Assembly (NCBI RefSeq): GCF_002896875.1
Contig: NZ_CP023278.1
Coordinates: forward strand, 4,162,501 to 4,226,500
Reading direction: 5' to 3'
DNA length: 64,000 nucleotides
Source of the DNA: Nostoc sp. CENA543
GTDB lineage: Bacteria; Cyanobacteriota; Cyanobacteriia; Cyanobacteriales; Nostocaceae
Shown here piece after piece: positions 34,046-42,368 of this stretch. Numbering within the stretch: position 1 is the stretch's first letter; every line of letters begins with the position of its first letter. Both the position numbers and the translations under genes were made by a program. Under the pieces are notes generated by a model. It ran no database searches. It was not told where the DNA came from and saw only the letters and a list, made by a program, of their open reading frames with translations.

Positions 34046-37000
34046 ATGTTTGTTAACTTTTTTATTAAACGACCAGTATTTACCAGCGTCTGCGCCATTA
34101 TCATTTTTTTGGTGGGTGCAATTAGTATCCCGACGCTACCGACTGATAGATATCCCGAAATTAGTCCTACACAAATTATTGTTAATGCTAACTACACTGG
34201 GGCAAGTGCGGAAGTTGTAGAAAAGACGGTGACTAGTGTCTTGGAACGCCAAATTAATGGGGTGCAAGGCATGAAGTATATAACTTCTAGCAGTAGCAAT
34301 GACGGAACTAGTACGATTACTGTCACCTTTGACGCATCACGGGATAAGGATATTGCGGCTGTTGATGTGCAGAATCGTATCTCTCTAGCACAATCACAGT
34401 TACCAGAAGCAGTGCAGCGTACTGGGGTGACTGTGAAGAAACAATCTAATAATCTTTTGCTGGCGATGGGTTTGTATAGCGATCGCCAAGAATACGACAA
34501 TATATTTTTAAGTAACTACGCTGATTTATATTTAGTTGATGCCCTCAAAAGAATTGATGGTGTCAGTGAGGCGCAGATTTTTGGGGAACGTCGTTATGCG
34601 ATGCGCCTCTGGCTTGACCCTAATCGCTTGGCTAGTCGTAATTTGACAGCCCAAGATGTAATTGATGCCCTAGATGAACAAAATATTCAAATCGGTGCCG
34701 GACAAATCGGTCAGCCACCAGTTCCGTCTGATTTGATGTATCAAATTGATTTAACAGCAGTTAGTAGATTAACTGATGTATCGGAATTTGAAAATATTGT
34801 CCTGAAAACGGGTGCAGATGGTTCATTGATTACCTTTAAGGATATCGGCCGGGCAGAATTAGGAGCAGAAAACTATAATTCTTTCCTGCGTTTTCGGGGC
34901 AAAGACGGCGTAGGAATTGGCATATTTCCTTTACCTGGGAGTAACGCCATAGAAGTCGCTAAAGCTGTGCGCTTGGAAATGGCACGCTTGGCGAAAAGTT
35001 TTCCCCCAGGGATGGAATATCAAGTGGCGTTTGATACCACTGACTTTGTAGAAGCATCTTTAGTAGAAGTAGTGATTACTCTCCTACAAGCGATCGCCCT
35101 GGTTGTTTTAGTCATATTTCTCTTTCTCCAAGATTGGCGGACTACCCTAATTCCCGTCATTACCATTCCTCTGTCGTTGATTGGGACTTTCGCATTTATT
35201 AAAGTTTTTGGTTTTTCTATCAATACCTTGACCCTGTTTGGCATGACTCTCGCTACAGGGATGGTAGTAGATGATGCCATTATCGTGGTCGAAAATGTCT
35301 CCCGCCTGATTCAAAACCAGGGAATGTCACCCCGTCAAGCAGCTTCGGCAACAATGCGGGAGTTATTCGGGGCAGTAATTGCGACATCATTAGTATTAAT
35401 GGCAGTGTTTGTACCAGTGGCTTTTTTCCCTGGTGCAACAGGTCAAATTTATCGCCAGTTTGCGTTAACTATTGCCTTTTCTATTGGCATTTCTACCTTT
35501 TTGGCTGTCACCCTCACCCCCACTTTATCAGCTTTATTACTCCGCGCTAAACCGAAACCACGGGGGATATTTGGCTGGTTTTTTGGACGGATTAACTGGT
35601 TTTTAGAGGCAATGCAGAGACAATATGAGCGATCGCTGTATTTTTTATACCGTGTAAGAGCGATCATGATTGGGTTATTTGTCGCCTCCTTAGTATTCAC
35701 AGGTTGGTTATATGTCACCGTTCCCACAGCCTTTATCCCCGATGAAGACCAAGGTTATTTCATTACCATTATTCAAGCCCCAGAGGGGGTTTCTCTCAAT
35801 TACACCAGCAAAGTCATGACCGAGGTAGAAACGGAAATTCTGAAATTACCGGAAGTAACTGGTACTTTCGCGCTCGGTGGTTTTAGTTTTAGCGGTAATA
35901 CTGCTAATAGTGGTGTAATTTTTACCACTCTCAAACCTTGGAATGAACGCCGACAATCAGAACACTCAGCCAACGCCATTATTAACAAGTTGCAGGGAGT
36001 ATTATCAAATATTCCTGAAGCGCAGATTTTTCCTGTCAACCCACCATCAATTGACGGCTTGGGAAATTTCGGTGGTTTCCAATTCCAACTGCAAGATAGA
36101 TCAGGAACTACCGATTTAAACACCATGCTGGAAGTGATGGGAAAAATCATCGCCCAAGGTAATCAAACCCCTGGCTTGCAAGGTGTGTTTAGCACCTTTA
36201 ACGCCAACACACCCCAGATGTTAATTACCGTAGACCGCAACAAAGCTAAAGTTTTACAAGTCCCCGTAGACGATATATTTAAAACCCTGCAAAGTTATAT
36301 GGGTTCACAATACGTCAACGACTTTAATTTTCTCTCACGCACCTATCGGGTATATGTGCAAGCTGATGCCAAGTTCCGTTCTGAACCTGGGGATATTGGC
36401 AAGTTATATGTGCGTTCCGAAACTGGGAAAATGATTCCCTTGAGTAACTTAGTTAAGTTAACACCTACAACTGGCGCGCAAACTATCAACCACTATAACC
36501 TGTTCCGGTCGATAGAAATCAACGGCGGTGCTGCACCTGGCTTCAGTTCTGGACAAGCGATCGCCGCAATGGAAAACTTAGCCCAAACCATCCTCCCAGC
36601 CAGTATGGGCTACGAATGGTCAGGAATCACCACCGAAGAACAAACTTCTGGAGGACAAGCACCACTAATTTTTGGTCTAGGATTAATCTTCGTATTTTTG
36701 GTACTAGCCGCCCAATACGAAAACTATGTAGACCCCTTAATTATTATGCTGTCCGTCCCTTTAGCAATTTTGGGAGCATTAATAGCCCAATCATTGCGGG
36801 GTTTGAGTAACGATGTCTTTTGTCAGGTGGGGTTAGTCATGCTGATTGGTTTAGCCAGTAAAAACGCAATTTTGATTGTGGAATTTGCTAACCAACTGCG
36901 TGATCAAGGCTTACCCATCACCAAAGCCGCCATCCAAGCAGCACAAGAACGCCTCCGCCCGATTTTGATGACAGCATTATCTACATTGTTGGGGATTTTT

Positions 37001-37261
37001 CCCCTATTAATTGCCGTTGGTGCAGGTGCAGCCAGCCGTCAATCATTGGGGACAGCCGTATTTGGCGGAATGTTCGTGGCAACGTTCTTAAGTTTGTTTG
37101 TCGTGCCAATACTATATATAGTGATTAGTAAAATGCGCGATCGCATCAAACCCCGTCGTCAGCCTCCCCTTACAGGTTCTCATCCAGAAGACAAAATACC
37201 CTCCTTTATACCGTTCAACTTTAAGGTTGATACAGATAGCAAGCGTAGGGAGCAAGAATAG
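34046..37261 (+). CDS. RND multidrug efflux permease, HAE1 family
   Basis: The 1071-residue protein starts MFVNFFIKRPVFTSVCAII, the standard HAE1 start, and has twelve membrane helices in two halves with two large periplasmic domains. The proton-relay acids lie in GMVVDDAIIVVENVSR of helix 4 and the partner lysine in GLASKNAILIVEFANQ of helix 10. The length and absence of metal-site motifs fit a drug/hydrophobe pump like AcrB rather than a CusA type. It works with the adaptor encoded upstream and a TolC-like channel encoded elsewhere. Confidence 0.95.
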   Translation: MFVNFFIKRPVFTSVCAIIIFLVGAISIPTLPTDRYPEISPTQIIVNANYTGASAEVVEKTVTSVLERQINGVQGMKYITSSSSNDGTSTITVTFDASRDKDIAAVDVQNRISLAQSQLPEAVQRTGVTVKKQSNNLLLAMGLYSDRQEYDNIFLSNYADLYLVDALKRIDGVSEAQIFGERRYAMRLWLDPNRLASRNLTAQDVIDALDEQNIQIGAGQIGQPPVPSDLMYQIDLTAVSRLTDVSEFENIVLKTGADGSLITFKDIGRAELGAENYNSFLRFRGKDGVGIGIFPLPGSNAIEVAKAVRLEMARLAKSFPPGMEYQVAFDTTDFVEASLVEVVITLLQAIALVVLVIFLFLQDWRTTLIPVITIPLSLIGTFAFIKVFGFSINTLTLFGMTLATGMVVDDAIIVVENVSRLIQNQGMSPRQAASATMRELFGAVIATSLVLMAVFVPVAFFPGATGQIYRQFALTIAFSIGISTFLAVTLTPTLSALLLRAKPKPRGIFGWFFGRINWFLEAMQRQYERSLYFLYRVRAIMIGLFVASLVFTGWLYVTVPTAFIPDEDQGYFITIIQAPEGVSLNYTSKVMTEVETEILKLPEVTGTFALGGFSFSGNTANSGVIFTTLKPWNERRQSEHSANAIINKLQGVLSNIPEAQIFPVNPPSIDGLGNFGGFQFQLQDRSGTTDLNTMLEVMGKIIAQGNQTPGLQGVFSTFNANTPQMLITVDRNKAKVLQVPVDDIFKTLQSYMGSQYVNDFNFLSRTYRVYVQADAKFRSEPGDIGKLYVRSETGKMIPLSNLVKLTPTTGAQTINHYNLFRSIEINGGAAPGFSSGQAIAAMENLAQTILPASMGYEWSGITTEEQTSGGQAPLIFGLGLIFVFLVLAAQYENYVDPLIIMLSVPLAILGALIAQSLRGLSNDVFCQVGLVMLIGLASKNAILIVEFANQLRDQGLPITKAAIQAAQERLRPILMTALSTLLGIFPLLIAVGAGAASRQSLGTAVFGGMFVATFLSLFVVPILYIVISKMRDRIKPRRQPPLTGSHPEDKIPSFIPFNFKVDTDSKRREQE

Positions 37262-37306
37262 TGATTGATTTATTAATTTCCTGAAATGGTGTTAATTGTC
37301 TGTAAA

Positions 37307-37361
37307 TATGTTTGCTTGGTGCGTAACGGCAATTTGAATTTATTGGTGATGTTTTGAATCT
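37307..37361. repeat. left copy of a 55-base direct repeat flanking the Rpn locus
   Basis: It starts TATGTTTGCTTGGTGCGTAA and aligns without gaps to 38473-38527 with eight differences. The right-hand copy continues into an inverted complement of its own start, so the unit is a degenerate palindromic element. Confidence 0.65.
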
Positions 37362-37384
37362 AAGTTAGGATTCAGAGATTCTTG

Positions 37385-37613
37385 CCGTGCTATTAGTCGG
37401 ACTGGTACGGCATCTAAGTCTAACGCCTGTGCTATCTGTTCTACAGTTAAACCCAGTGCTAACAATTTAGGTATAGCTTCTAATTTGGCTTCCTGTTTAC
37501 CTTCTAGTTTGCCTTCTAGTTTCGCTTCCTGATAAACCCGCGTTTACTTTAACTCACTTAAACCAAACATTCCTTCTATCTCCTGGCGACTCATTTGCGG
37601 AAATTTATAAACC
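37385..37613 (-). pseudogene. tandemly duplicated 3' fragment of the Rpn gene with a premature stop
   Basis: On the minus strand this piece reads VYKFPQMSRQEIEGMFGLSE, then LK, a TAA stop where the intact gene has CAA, and then TRVYQEAKLEGKLEGKQEAK and LGLTVEQIAQALDLD. It duplicates the last third of the neighbouring Rpn-family gene in the same orientation directly downstream of it. Apart from that single stop the frame is open, so the duplication is not very old. The charged repeat (KLEGKLEGKQE) differs from the intact copy (GEQKGEQKG), showing fast change in that segment. Confidence 0.85.
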
Positions 37614-37820
37614 TGCTACTTGCTGGACTTGTGTAACATCTAAGTCTAAAGCTTGTGCTATCTGTTCTACAGTTAAACCCAGTGCTAACAGTTTAGGTAC
37701 AGCTTCTAATTTTGCTTGTATACGTCCTTTTTGTTCACCTTTTTGTTCACCTTTTCGTTCACCTTCTTCTAAAGCTTCTTGATAAACCCGTGTTTGTTTT
37801 AACTCACTTAAACCAAACAT
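37605..37820 (-). CDS. possible internally initiated C-terminal small protein of the Rpn gene (RpnS-like)
   Basis: Inside the Rpn frame, AGGAGA at 37829-37834 lies eight bases before an in-frame ATG at 37820. That start would give 71 residues beginning MFGLSELKQTRVYQEALEEG and covering the charged repeat and final helix pair. In enterobacterial Rpn systems a C-terminal small protein made from within the gene blocks the full-length nuclease. Position and site quality fit the same design, but codons for RQEIEAM produce the AGGAG unavoidably in part, so this is a proposal. Confidence 0.4.
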   Translation of the reverse strand: MFGLSELKQTRVYQEALEEGERKGEQKGEQKGRIQAKLEAVPKLLALGLTVEQIAQALDLDVTQVQQVAGL

Positions 37821-38417
37821 TGCTTCTATCTCCTGACGACTCATTTGTGGAAATTTATAAACTAAGATTGTCTCTATTAATTCTAGTAACTGTTTTTGTG
37901 GTAGTTGCGAATTCTGTGCTTGCTGGGTGCGGTTAATTAATTCCTTAGCCGTGTTAATGGCTGTATCTTCCCCCTCAATTACTAATTTTATCGTAGCAAT
38001 GCCTATGGGTAGTGATTCAGCTTCGCCTAGTTCATCTAAATAGATGATCTTGATACGCTGACTCTCAAAGAATTCTAAGAAATCTTCCTTCTCTGCTATA
38101 TCTATATCTCTGCTAGGATAAATTACTACTCCCCGCCAAGGATTTTGGCGTTTGTTTTGGCGTAAGTATAAGGAAATTTCAGAAATCAGGCGCAGGTAAA
38201 TATCTTCATCTGCTTGAAATTGCACTTCCACAAAATAAATCGGGCTTTTTTGCTCTTGGTTGGGGAGAAATACACCGTCAATTCTGAAAGCTGTTTGTTT
38301 GATTTCAACAGAAGCAAATCGATAGATGTTGGCGGTTTCGGGAGGGTTGCCAATTAGTTCAAAGAAAATGCTGGGGAATTGTTGGAATAGGCGATAAAAT
38401 ATGCTGTCGGTTTTCAC
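37605..38417 (-). CDS. Rpn family recombination-promoting nuclease / putative transposase (DUF2887-like)
   Basis: The start is a GTG at 38417 and the product has 270 residues. The N-terminal two thirds is a PD-(D/E)XK nuclease: RIDGVFLP supplies the Asp and YFVEVQFQADEDIYLR the ExQ motif. The C-terminal third has MSRQEIEAMFGLSELKQTR, a highly charged repeat (EERKGEQKGEQKGR type) and a helix pair (LALGLTVEQIAQALDLDVTQV). Its last codon and stop lie exactly at the junction with a tandem partial duplicate. Rpn proteins include phage-defence toxins in enterobacteria; a role here is inference. Confidence 0.85.
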   Translation of the reverse strand: MKTDSIFYRLFQQFPSIFFELIGNPPETANIYRFASVEIKQTAFRIDGVFLPNQEQKSPIYFVEVQFQADEDIYLRLISEISLYLRQNKRQNPWRGVVIYPSRDIDIAEKEDFLEFFESQRIKIIYLDELGEAESLPIGIATIKLVIEGEDTAINTAKELINRTQQAQNSQLPQKQLLELIETILVYKFPQMSRQEIEAMFGLSELKQTRVYQEALEEGERKGEQKGEQKGRIQAKLEAVPKLLALGLTVEQIAQALDLDVTQVQQVAGL

Positions 38418-38472
38418 GCAGAGGTTTTAGCTGCTTCTTGGCTAAGGTAATTTTATCATGATTGATATTACC

Positions 38473-38527
38473 TATGTTTGCCAGGTGCGTGACAGCAATT
38501 TGAATATATGGATGATGTTTTAAATCT
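38473..38527. repeat. right copy of the 55-base repeat flanking the Rpn locus
   Basis: It starts TATGTTTGCCAGGTGCGTGA. Just beyond it, TTGCCGTCACACACC (about 38534-38548) is the near-complement of the internal GGTGCGTGACAGCAA, giving a larger imperfect palindrome of the GTGCGTGAC...CACCCTAC kind common in cyanobacterial spacers. Confidence 0.65.
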
Positions 38528-38678
38528 TATCGTTGCCGTCACACACCCTACATTACTAACGTTCATTCTTTCACTGTTCCCTGTTCCCGCCCTATTGGAG
38601 TTTGTCAAAAACAGACAAGCTTTTAAATTTATTTAGGGGTATTGTTAATGTTGAATTTTGAATGCGGAGCAAAGCAAC

Positions 38679-39419
38679 ATGACAGGTTTAGCTGGGAAGG
38701 TTGCAATTGTGACAGGTGCATCACGGGGAATTGGACGAGCGATCGCACTGACTTTAGCTAGTCAAGGCGCATCCGTAGTAGTAAACTATGCAGGCAGAGC
38801 CGATAAAGCCCAAGAAGTCGTCACAGAAATAGACAAAATGGGAGTTAAGGCGATCGCAGTGCAAGCAGATGTTAGCAAAGTAGCTGATATTGAGAGATTA
38901 TTTGCAGAAACTATGGCTCAATTTGGCAAAGTTGATATTTTAGTCAACAATGCCGGGACAATCGTTTATAAACCCATCACAGAAATTACCGAAGCAGACT
39001 TTGACAAGATTTATGCAGTCAACGTCAAAGGTACTTTCTTCGCCTGTCAGCAAGCTGCACGCCACATGACAGAAGGGGGAAGAATTATTAACTTTTCCTC
39101 CTCTACCACAGCTTTGATGCTACCTACTTATAGCGCGTATGTAGCAACTAAAGGTGCAGTCGAACAGATATCACGAGTATTAGCAAAAGAGTTAGGCGCG
39201 AAAAATATCGCCGTGAACGTAGTATCACCAGGCCCCACAGCTACAGAATTGTTTTTAGACGGCAAAACGGAAGAACAAATCAACCGTCTATCTCAAATGG
39301 CTGTCTTTGGTAGGTTGGGCGATGCTCAAGAAATAGCCGATGTCGTAGCCTTTTTAGCAAGTGATGCAGCTAGATGGATCACGGCTCAAAACATTCGCGT
39401 CAACGGCGGGATTATCTAA
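38679..39419 (+). CDS. SDR family oxidoreductase (FabG-like)
   Basis: The ATG at 38679 follows GGAG at a good distance; the frame reaches a TTG seven codons upstream. The 246-residue enzyme has VAIVTGASRGIGRAIALTLA, NNAGTIVYKP, the catalytic serine in INFSSSTTAL and YSAYVATKGAVEQ. The end ARWITAQNIRVNGGI is typical of FabG/glucose-dehydrogenase-like SDRs. It reduces a ketone or oxidises an alcohol with NAD(P); the substrate is unknown. The old yellow enzyme gene follows 170 bases on and may be functionally linked. Confidence 0.92.
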   Translation: MTGLAGKVAIVTGASRGIGRAIALTLASQGASVVVNYAGRADKAQEVVTEIDKMGVKAIAVQADVSKVADIERLFAETMAQFGKVDILVNNAGTIVYKPITEITEADFDKIYAVNVKGTFFACQQAARHMTEGGRIINFSSSTTALMLPTYSAYVATKGAVEQISRVLAKELGAKNIAVNVVSPGPTATELFLDGKTEEQINRLSQMAVFGRLGDAQEIADVVAFLASDAARWITAQNIRVNGGII

Positions 39420-39589
39420 ACTAAGCAAGAACTTTGATTTACGTCTATTCCAGTTAAGAACAAAAATATTTTCGTTTTAAACAAGATTATTGTTGTTCAA
39501 AACCAGAAAATTTGAGTTGAGAACACGAACATTCATGTTTGCAACGAGAAACTTCGAGTTCCAATGCCCAATTCCCAATTCCCCAAACC

Positions 39590-40669
39590 ATGAACCTATT
39601 TACACCAGTTCAACTAGGGTCATACACTCTACCCAACCGGATTGTTATGGCTCCCATGACACGCTTACGAGCAATAGACAACATCCCAAATGCACTGATG
39701 GCAGAATATTATGCTCAACGAGCCAGTGCAGGATTGATTGTGACGGAATGTACAGCCATTTCACCCTTAAGTTTAGGCTATATCAACTGTCCAGGGATTT
39801 ATACAGACGCACAAATTGACGGATGGCGGTTAGTCACAGATGCAGTTCATGAACAAGGGGGACGTATCTTTGTACAACTATGGCATTCTGGAAGAGTTGC
39901 TCATCCTGCCTTATTGGGTGGAGAATTACCAGTAGCACCAAGTGCGATCGCTGGAGTAGGTTCACTGCACACACCCATCGGTAAAGTTGCTTTAGAAACT
40001 CCCCACGCTTTAGAAATTACAGAAATCGGCGAAATTGTCGAACAATTCCGTCAGGGTGCAGTCAATGCTTTAGCTGCTGGCTTTGATGGTGTAGAATTAC
40101 ACGGTGCATTCGGCTATTTAATCGACCAATTTATCCAAGATGGTTCAAACCAGCGTACAGATGAATATGGCGGCTCAGTAGAAAATCGTAGCCGCTTTGT
40201 CTTAGAAGTAGTAGAAGCAGTTAGCGGTGTGCTAGGAGGCGGTAGAGTTGGGATTAAACTTTCCCCCAGTAACACTTTCTACGGGATGTCCGACTCCAAC
40301 CCCAAAGAAACATTTACTTATGTAGTGAAAGCTCTGAATCCCTTCGATTTAGCCTATGTCCACATGATGGAACCTAACGAAGTGGATTTATCAACTCGTG
40401 AAGTGATGAATCCCGTCACACCCCATTTCCGCCAAATCTTCCAAGGGACATTAATTACCAACGGTGGTTATGATCACGAAACCGCAGACAACATTCTCAG
40501 CAAAAACGATGCAGATTTAGTATCGTTTGGCAAATTGTTTATTGCTAACCCCGACTTACCCCAAAGATTCAAACTTAACGCCGAATTAAACACCCCAGAT
40601 CCCAGAACATTCTACGGAGCAGAAGCCACAGGATATACAGATTATCCCTTTTTAGTTGAGAGTAAGTGA
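39590..40669 (+). CDS. old yellow enzyme family alkene reductase
   Basis: The start is the ATG at 39590 (MNLFTPVQLGSYTLPNRIVM); the 17 codons upstream are translated CCCAATT repeat. The 359-residue FMN barrel has MAPMTRLRA, the active-site pair in QLWHSGRVAHP, the substrate-binding HGAFGYLIDQF and NQRTDEYGGSVENRSRF, and LISFGKLFIANPDLPQR-type end (VSFGKLFIANPDL). It reduces activated C=C bonds such as enones and nitro compounds with NADPH in the cytosol. It ends before two stem-loop terminators. Confidence 0.93.
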   Translation: MNLFTPVQLGSYTLPNRIVMAPMTRLRAIDNIPNALMAEYYAQRASAGLIVTECTAISPLSLGYINCPGIYTDAQIDGWRLVTDAVHEQGGRIFVQLWHSGRVAHPALLGGELPVAPSAIAGVGSLHTPIGKVALETPHALEITEIGEIVEQFRQGAVNALAAGFDGVELHGAFGYLIDQFIQDGSNQRTDEYGGSVENRSRFVLEVVEAVSGVLGGGRVGIKLSPSNTFYGMSDSNPKETFTYVVKALNPFDLAYVHMMEPNEVDLSTREVMNPVTPHFRQIFQGTLITNGGYDHETADNILSKNDADLVSFGKLFIANPDLPQRFKLNAELNTPDPRTFYGAEATGYTDYPFLVESK

Positions 40670-40748
40670 ATAGCACGACCAAGTAGAACAACTTGAAAAA
40701 ACCAAACTATGCTACGTAACGTAAAAATACTAGGATTTAGTTCGTAGT

Positions 40749-40815
40749 AAGGACTAAAGTCCTTTTGTGTTAAATCAATTGTCAAAAACCTTTCTTCCTC
40801 AAGAGAGGTTTTTTC
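40749..40815 (+). terminator. tandem terminators after the old yellow enzyme gene
   Basis: AAGGACTAAAGTCCTTTT (40749-40766) is a small hairpin with a T tail. A second, stronger one pairs AAAAACCTTTCT (40784-40795) with AGAGAGGTTTTT (40802-40813), one G-U, followed by more T. Confidence 0.7.
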
Positions 40816-41134
40816 TTGAAAAGAGATTCTTATTGATACAACAAAAATTTAAGATTTATTACTTAAGAAAATTTGCTAATGGTAAAAACACTTATCATTA
40901 GTTTTTCTAAAGTATTTTACGCAAAAATCAGTAAATTCACTGAAATGTTTTCTTGATTATTCAGATAAACTCAGGTATCTCCTGAGTTATTACTTACTTG
41001 GTTTTACATAGTAGTATTAATTCCATAATTGCCTAATCATTGCACCTACTCGTTAGGTGCATTTGTTTTGGGAGTGATTTACCTAAGTGGAACAGGTTAT
41101 ACCAATTTGCAACGATGCTCCCGCCCCGCTTCTC
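40816..41134 (+). other. AT-rich spacer with two hairpins, possible small-RNA 3' end
   Basis: AACTCAGG-TATCT-CCTGAGTT (40968-40988) and TGCACCTA-CTCGT-TAGGTGCA (41041-41061, followed by TTTGTTTT) are well-formed stem-loops. They lie more than 150 bases past the preceding terminators and 350 bases before the next gene. The second looks like an intrinsic terminator with no annotated gene before it, so a short unannotated transcript is possible. Confidence 0.35.
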
Positions 41135-41215
41135 TACGAGACACTTCGCGAACGCGATGACAGAACATAAATTGTGCATGACTTTTGACCTTTTAAAAAG
41201 CCACAAAGTCAACAG
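41135..41215. repeat. second copy of the 81-base dispersed block
   Basis: It starts TACGAGACACTTCGCGAACG and matches 30292-30372 over its full length with five substitutions. It lies in the leader region of the rubrerythrin gene, about 200 bases before its start. A 98-codon frame across it is not a gene. Confidence 0.85.
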
Positions 41216-41418
41216 TCTACCCTCTGCCCTCTGCCTCTTATCGATGCTTTCCCATGCTGATACAGCAATTTTCCTGTCGCGGTTAATAAAACAGGTAAAT
41301 AAAGATGGACTGAAAAATTTGGATAAAAAGTTGTAAATTATACAATTGTTACTTCATACACTCAAATTTTGAGTCCAGACTTTACCCATAGATATTACTT
41401 TTCAGGTATCTAAAAATT

Positions 41419-42132
41419 ATGGATCTTTCAAACTTTACTACTCTGCAAAATCTAGAAGCTGCTTTTGGTGGCGAATCAATGGCAAACCGGAAATATCTAT
41501 TTTTTGCTGAAGTAGCGCGTAAACTGGGTTTTAAAGATTTAGCCAAACTATTTCGTGAAACCGCAGAACAGGAAACTGAACACGCCTTTGCCCATTTTGA
41601 ATTGTTACACCCAGAATTAGTGGTGGAAGATCCAGCAGCTTTGACTGATGAACAAAAGCGGGAAATTGTTTCTCGTTGCTTATCTTTAGCCATTGAGGGC
41701 GAAACTTACGAATACACTACCATGTATCCTGATTTTGCCGCAGCAGCCCAACGAGATCGCGACAATCCCGCCGCCGAAGAATTTCTCAAGCAAGCACAAG
41801 AATCTGGCGAACACGCCGACACTTTCCGCGCCGCCGCCCACCGTTTTGGCTTATTGAAATTCATCGAAAATTACCACGCCGATCGCTATACTGAAGCTTT
41901 AGAAGTGATTAACGGTGGACAACCTGTAACTAGAGTAGCCAGTGATGATCCCAACACCCGTAAATGGATTTGCAGACAATGCAGCATGATTTACGATCCT
42001 GTAATCGGTGATCCTGATTCTGGGATTGCCCCAGGTACACCCTTTGAAGCGATTCCCGATGATTGGCAATGTCCAATTTGTGGTGCTACCAAAAAGACAT
42101 TTATTCCCCTTGAGGAAAAAACGGCCGCTTAG
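41419..42132 (+). CDS. rubrerythrin
   Basis: This 237-residue protein has a ferritin-like di-iron domain (about 1-165) with ExxH pairs in [18 protein letters not shown] and [18 protein letters not shown], and a C-terminal rubredoxin domain with CRQC near 190 and CPIC near 222. Rubrerythrins reduce hydrogen peroxide using electrons passed through the rubredoxin centre; in heterocystous cyanobacteria one protects nitrogenase. It is a single-gene unit followed by repeats. Confidence 0.94.
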   Translation: MDLSNFTTLQNLEAAFGGESMANRKYLFFAEVARKLGFKDLAKLFRETAEQETEHAFAHFELLHPELVVEDPAALTDEQKREIVSRCLSLAIEGETYEYTTMYPDFAAAAQRDRDNPAAEEFLKQAQESGEHADTFRAAAHRFGLLKFIENYHADRYTEALEVINGGQPVTRVASDDPNTRKWICRQCSMIYDPVIGDPDSGIAPGTPFEAIPDDWQCPICGATKKTFIPLEEKTAA

Positions 42133-42290
42133 AGGGTGAGGGATTGGGGACTGGGGATTGGGGACAAGGTAGACAAGGTAGACAAGGTAGACAAGGTAGA
42201 CAAGGTAGATAAGGTAGAATTTACTTCTCAACTTAGCACTCATCACTCATTACTCATTACTCATTACTCATCAAGGATTATTCCCTATTA
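42133..42290. repeat. AGACAAGGT array and ACTCATT repeats
   Basis: GGGGACTGGGGATTGGGGAC precedes six AAGGTAGAC units, and CACTCATCACTCATTACTCA follows. The tract lies directly after the rubrerythrin stop. Confidence 0.9.
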
Positions 42291-42368
42291 CATATTGCCT
42301 ATTCGCTTGTAAGCTTTCATACTCGTTGTTAAGACAAAATTTTCACAGCAAATCAGGGAGAAATTCCA

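Noticed and set aside
41040-41336. 98-codon plus frame before rubrerythrin
   Set aside because: It runs through the terminator hairpin and the 81-base repeat block, so it is not a coding gene.
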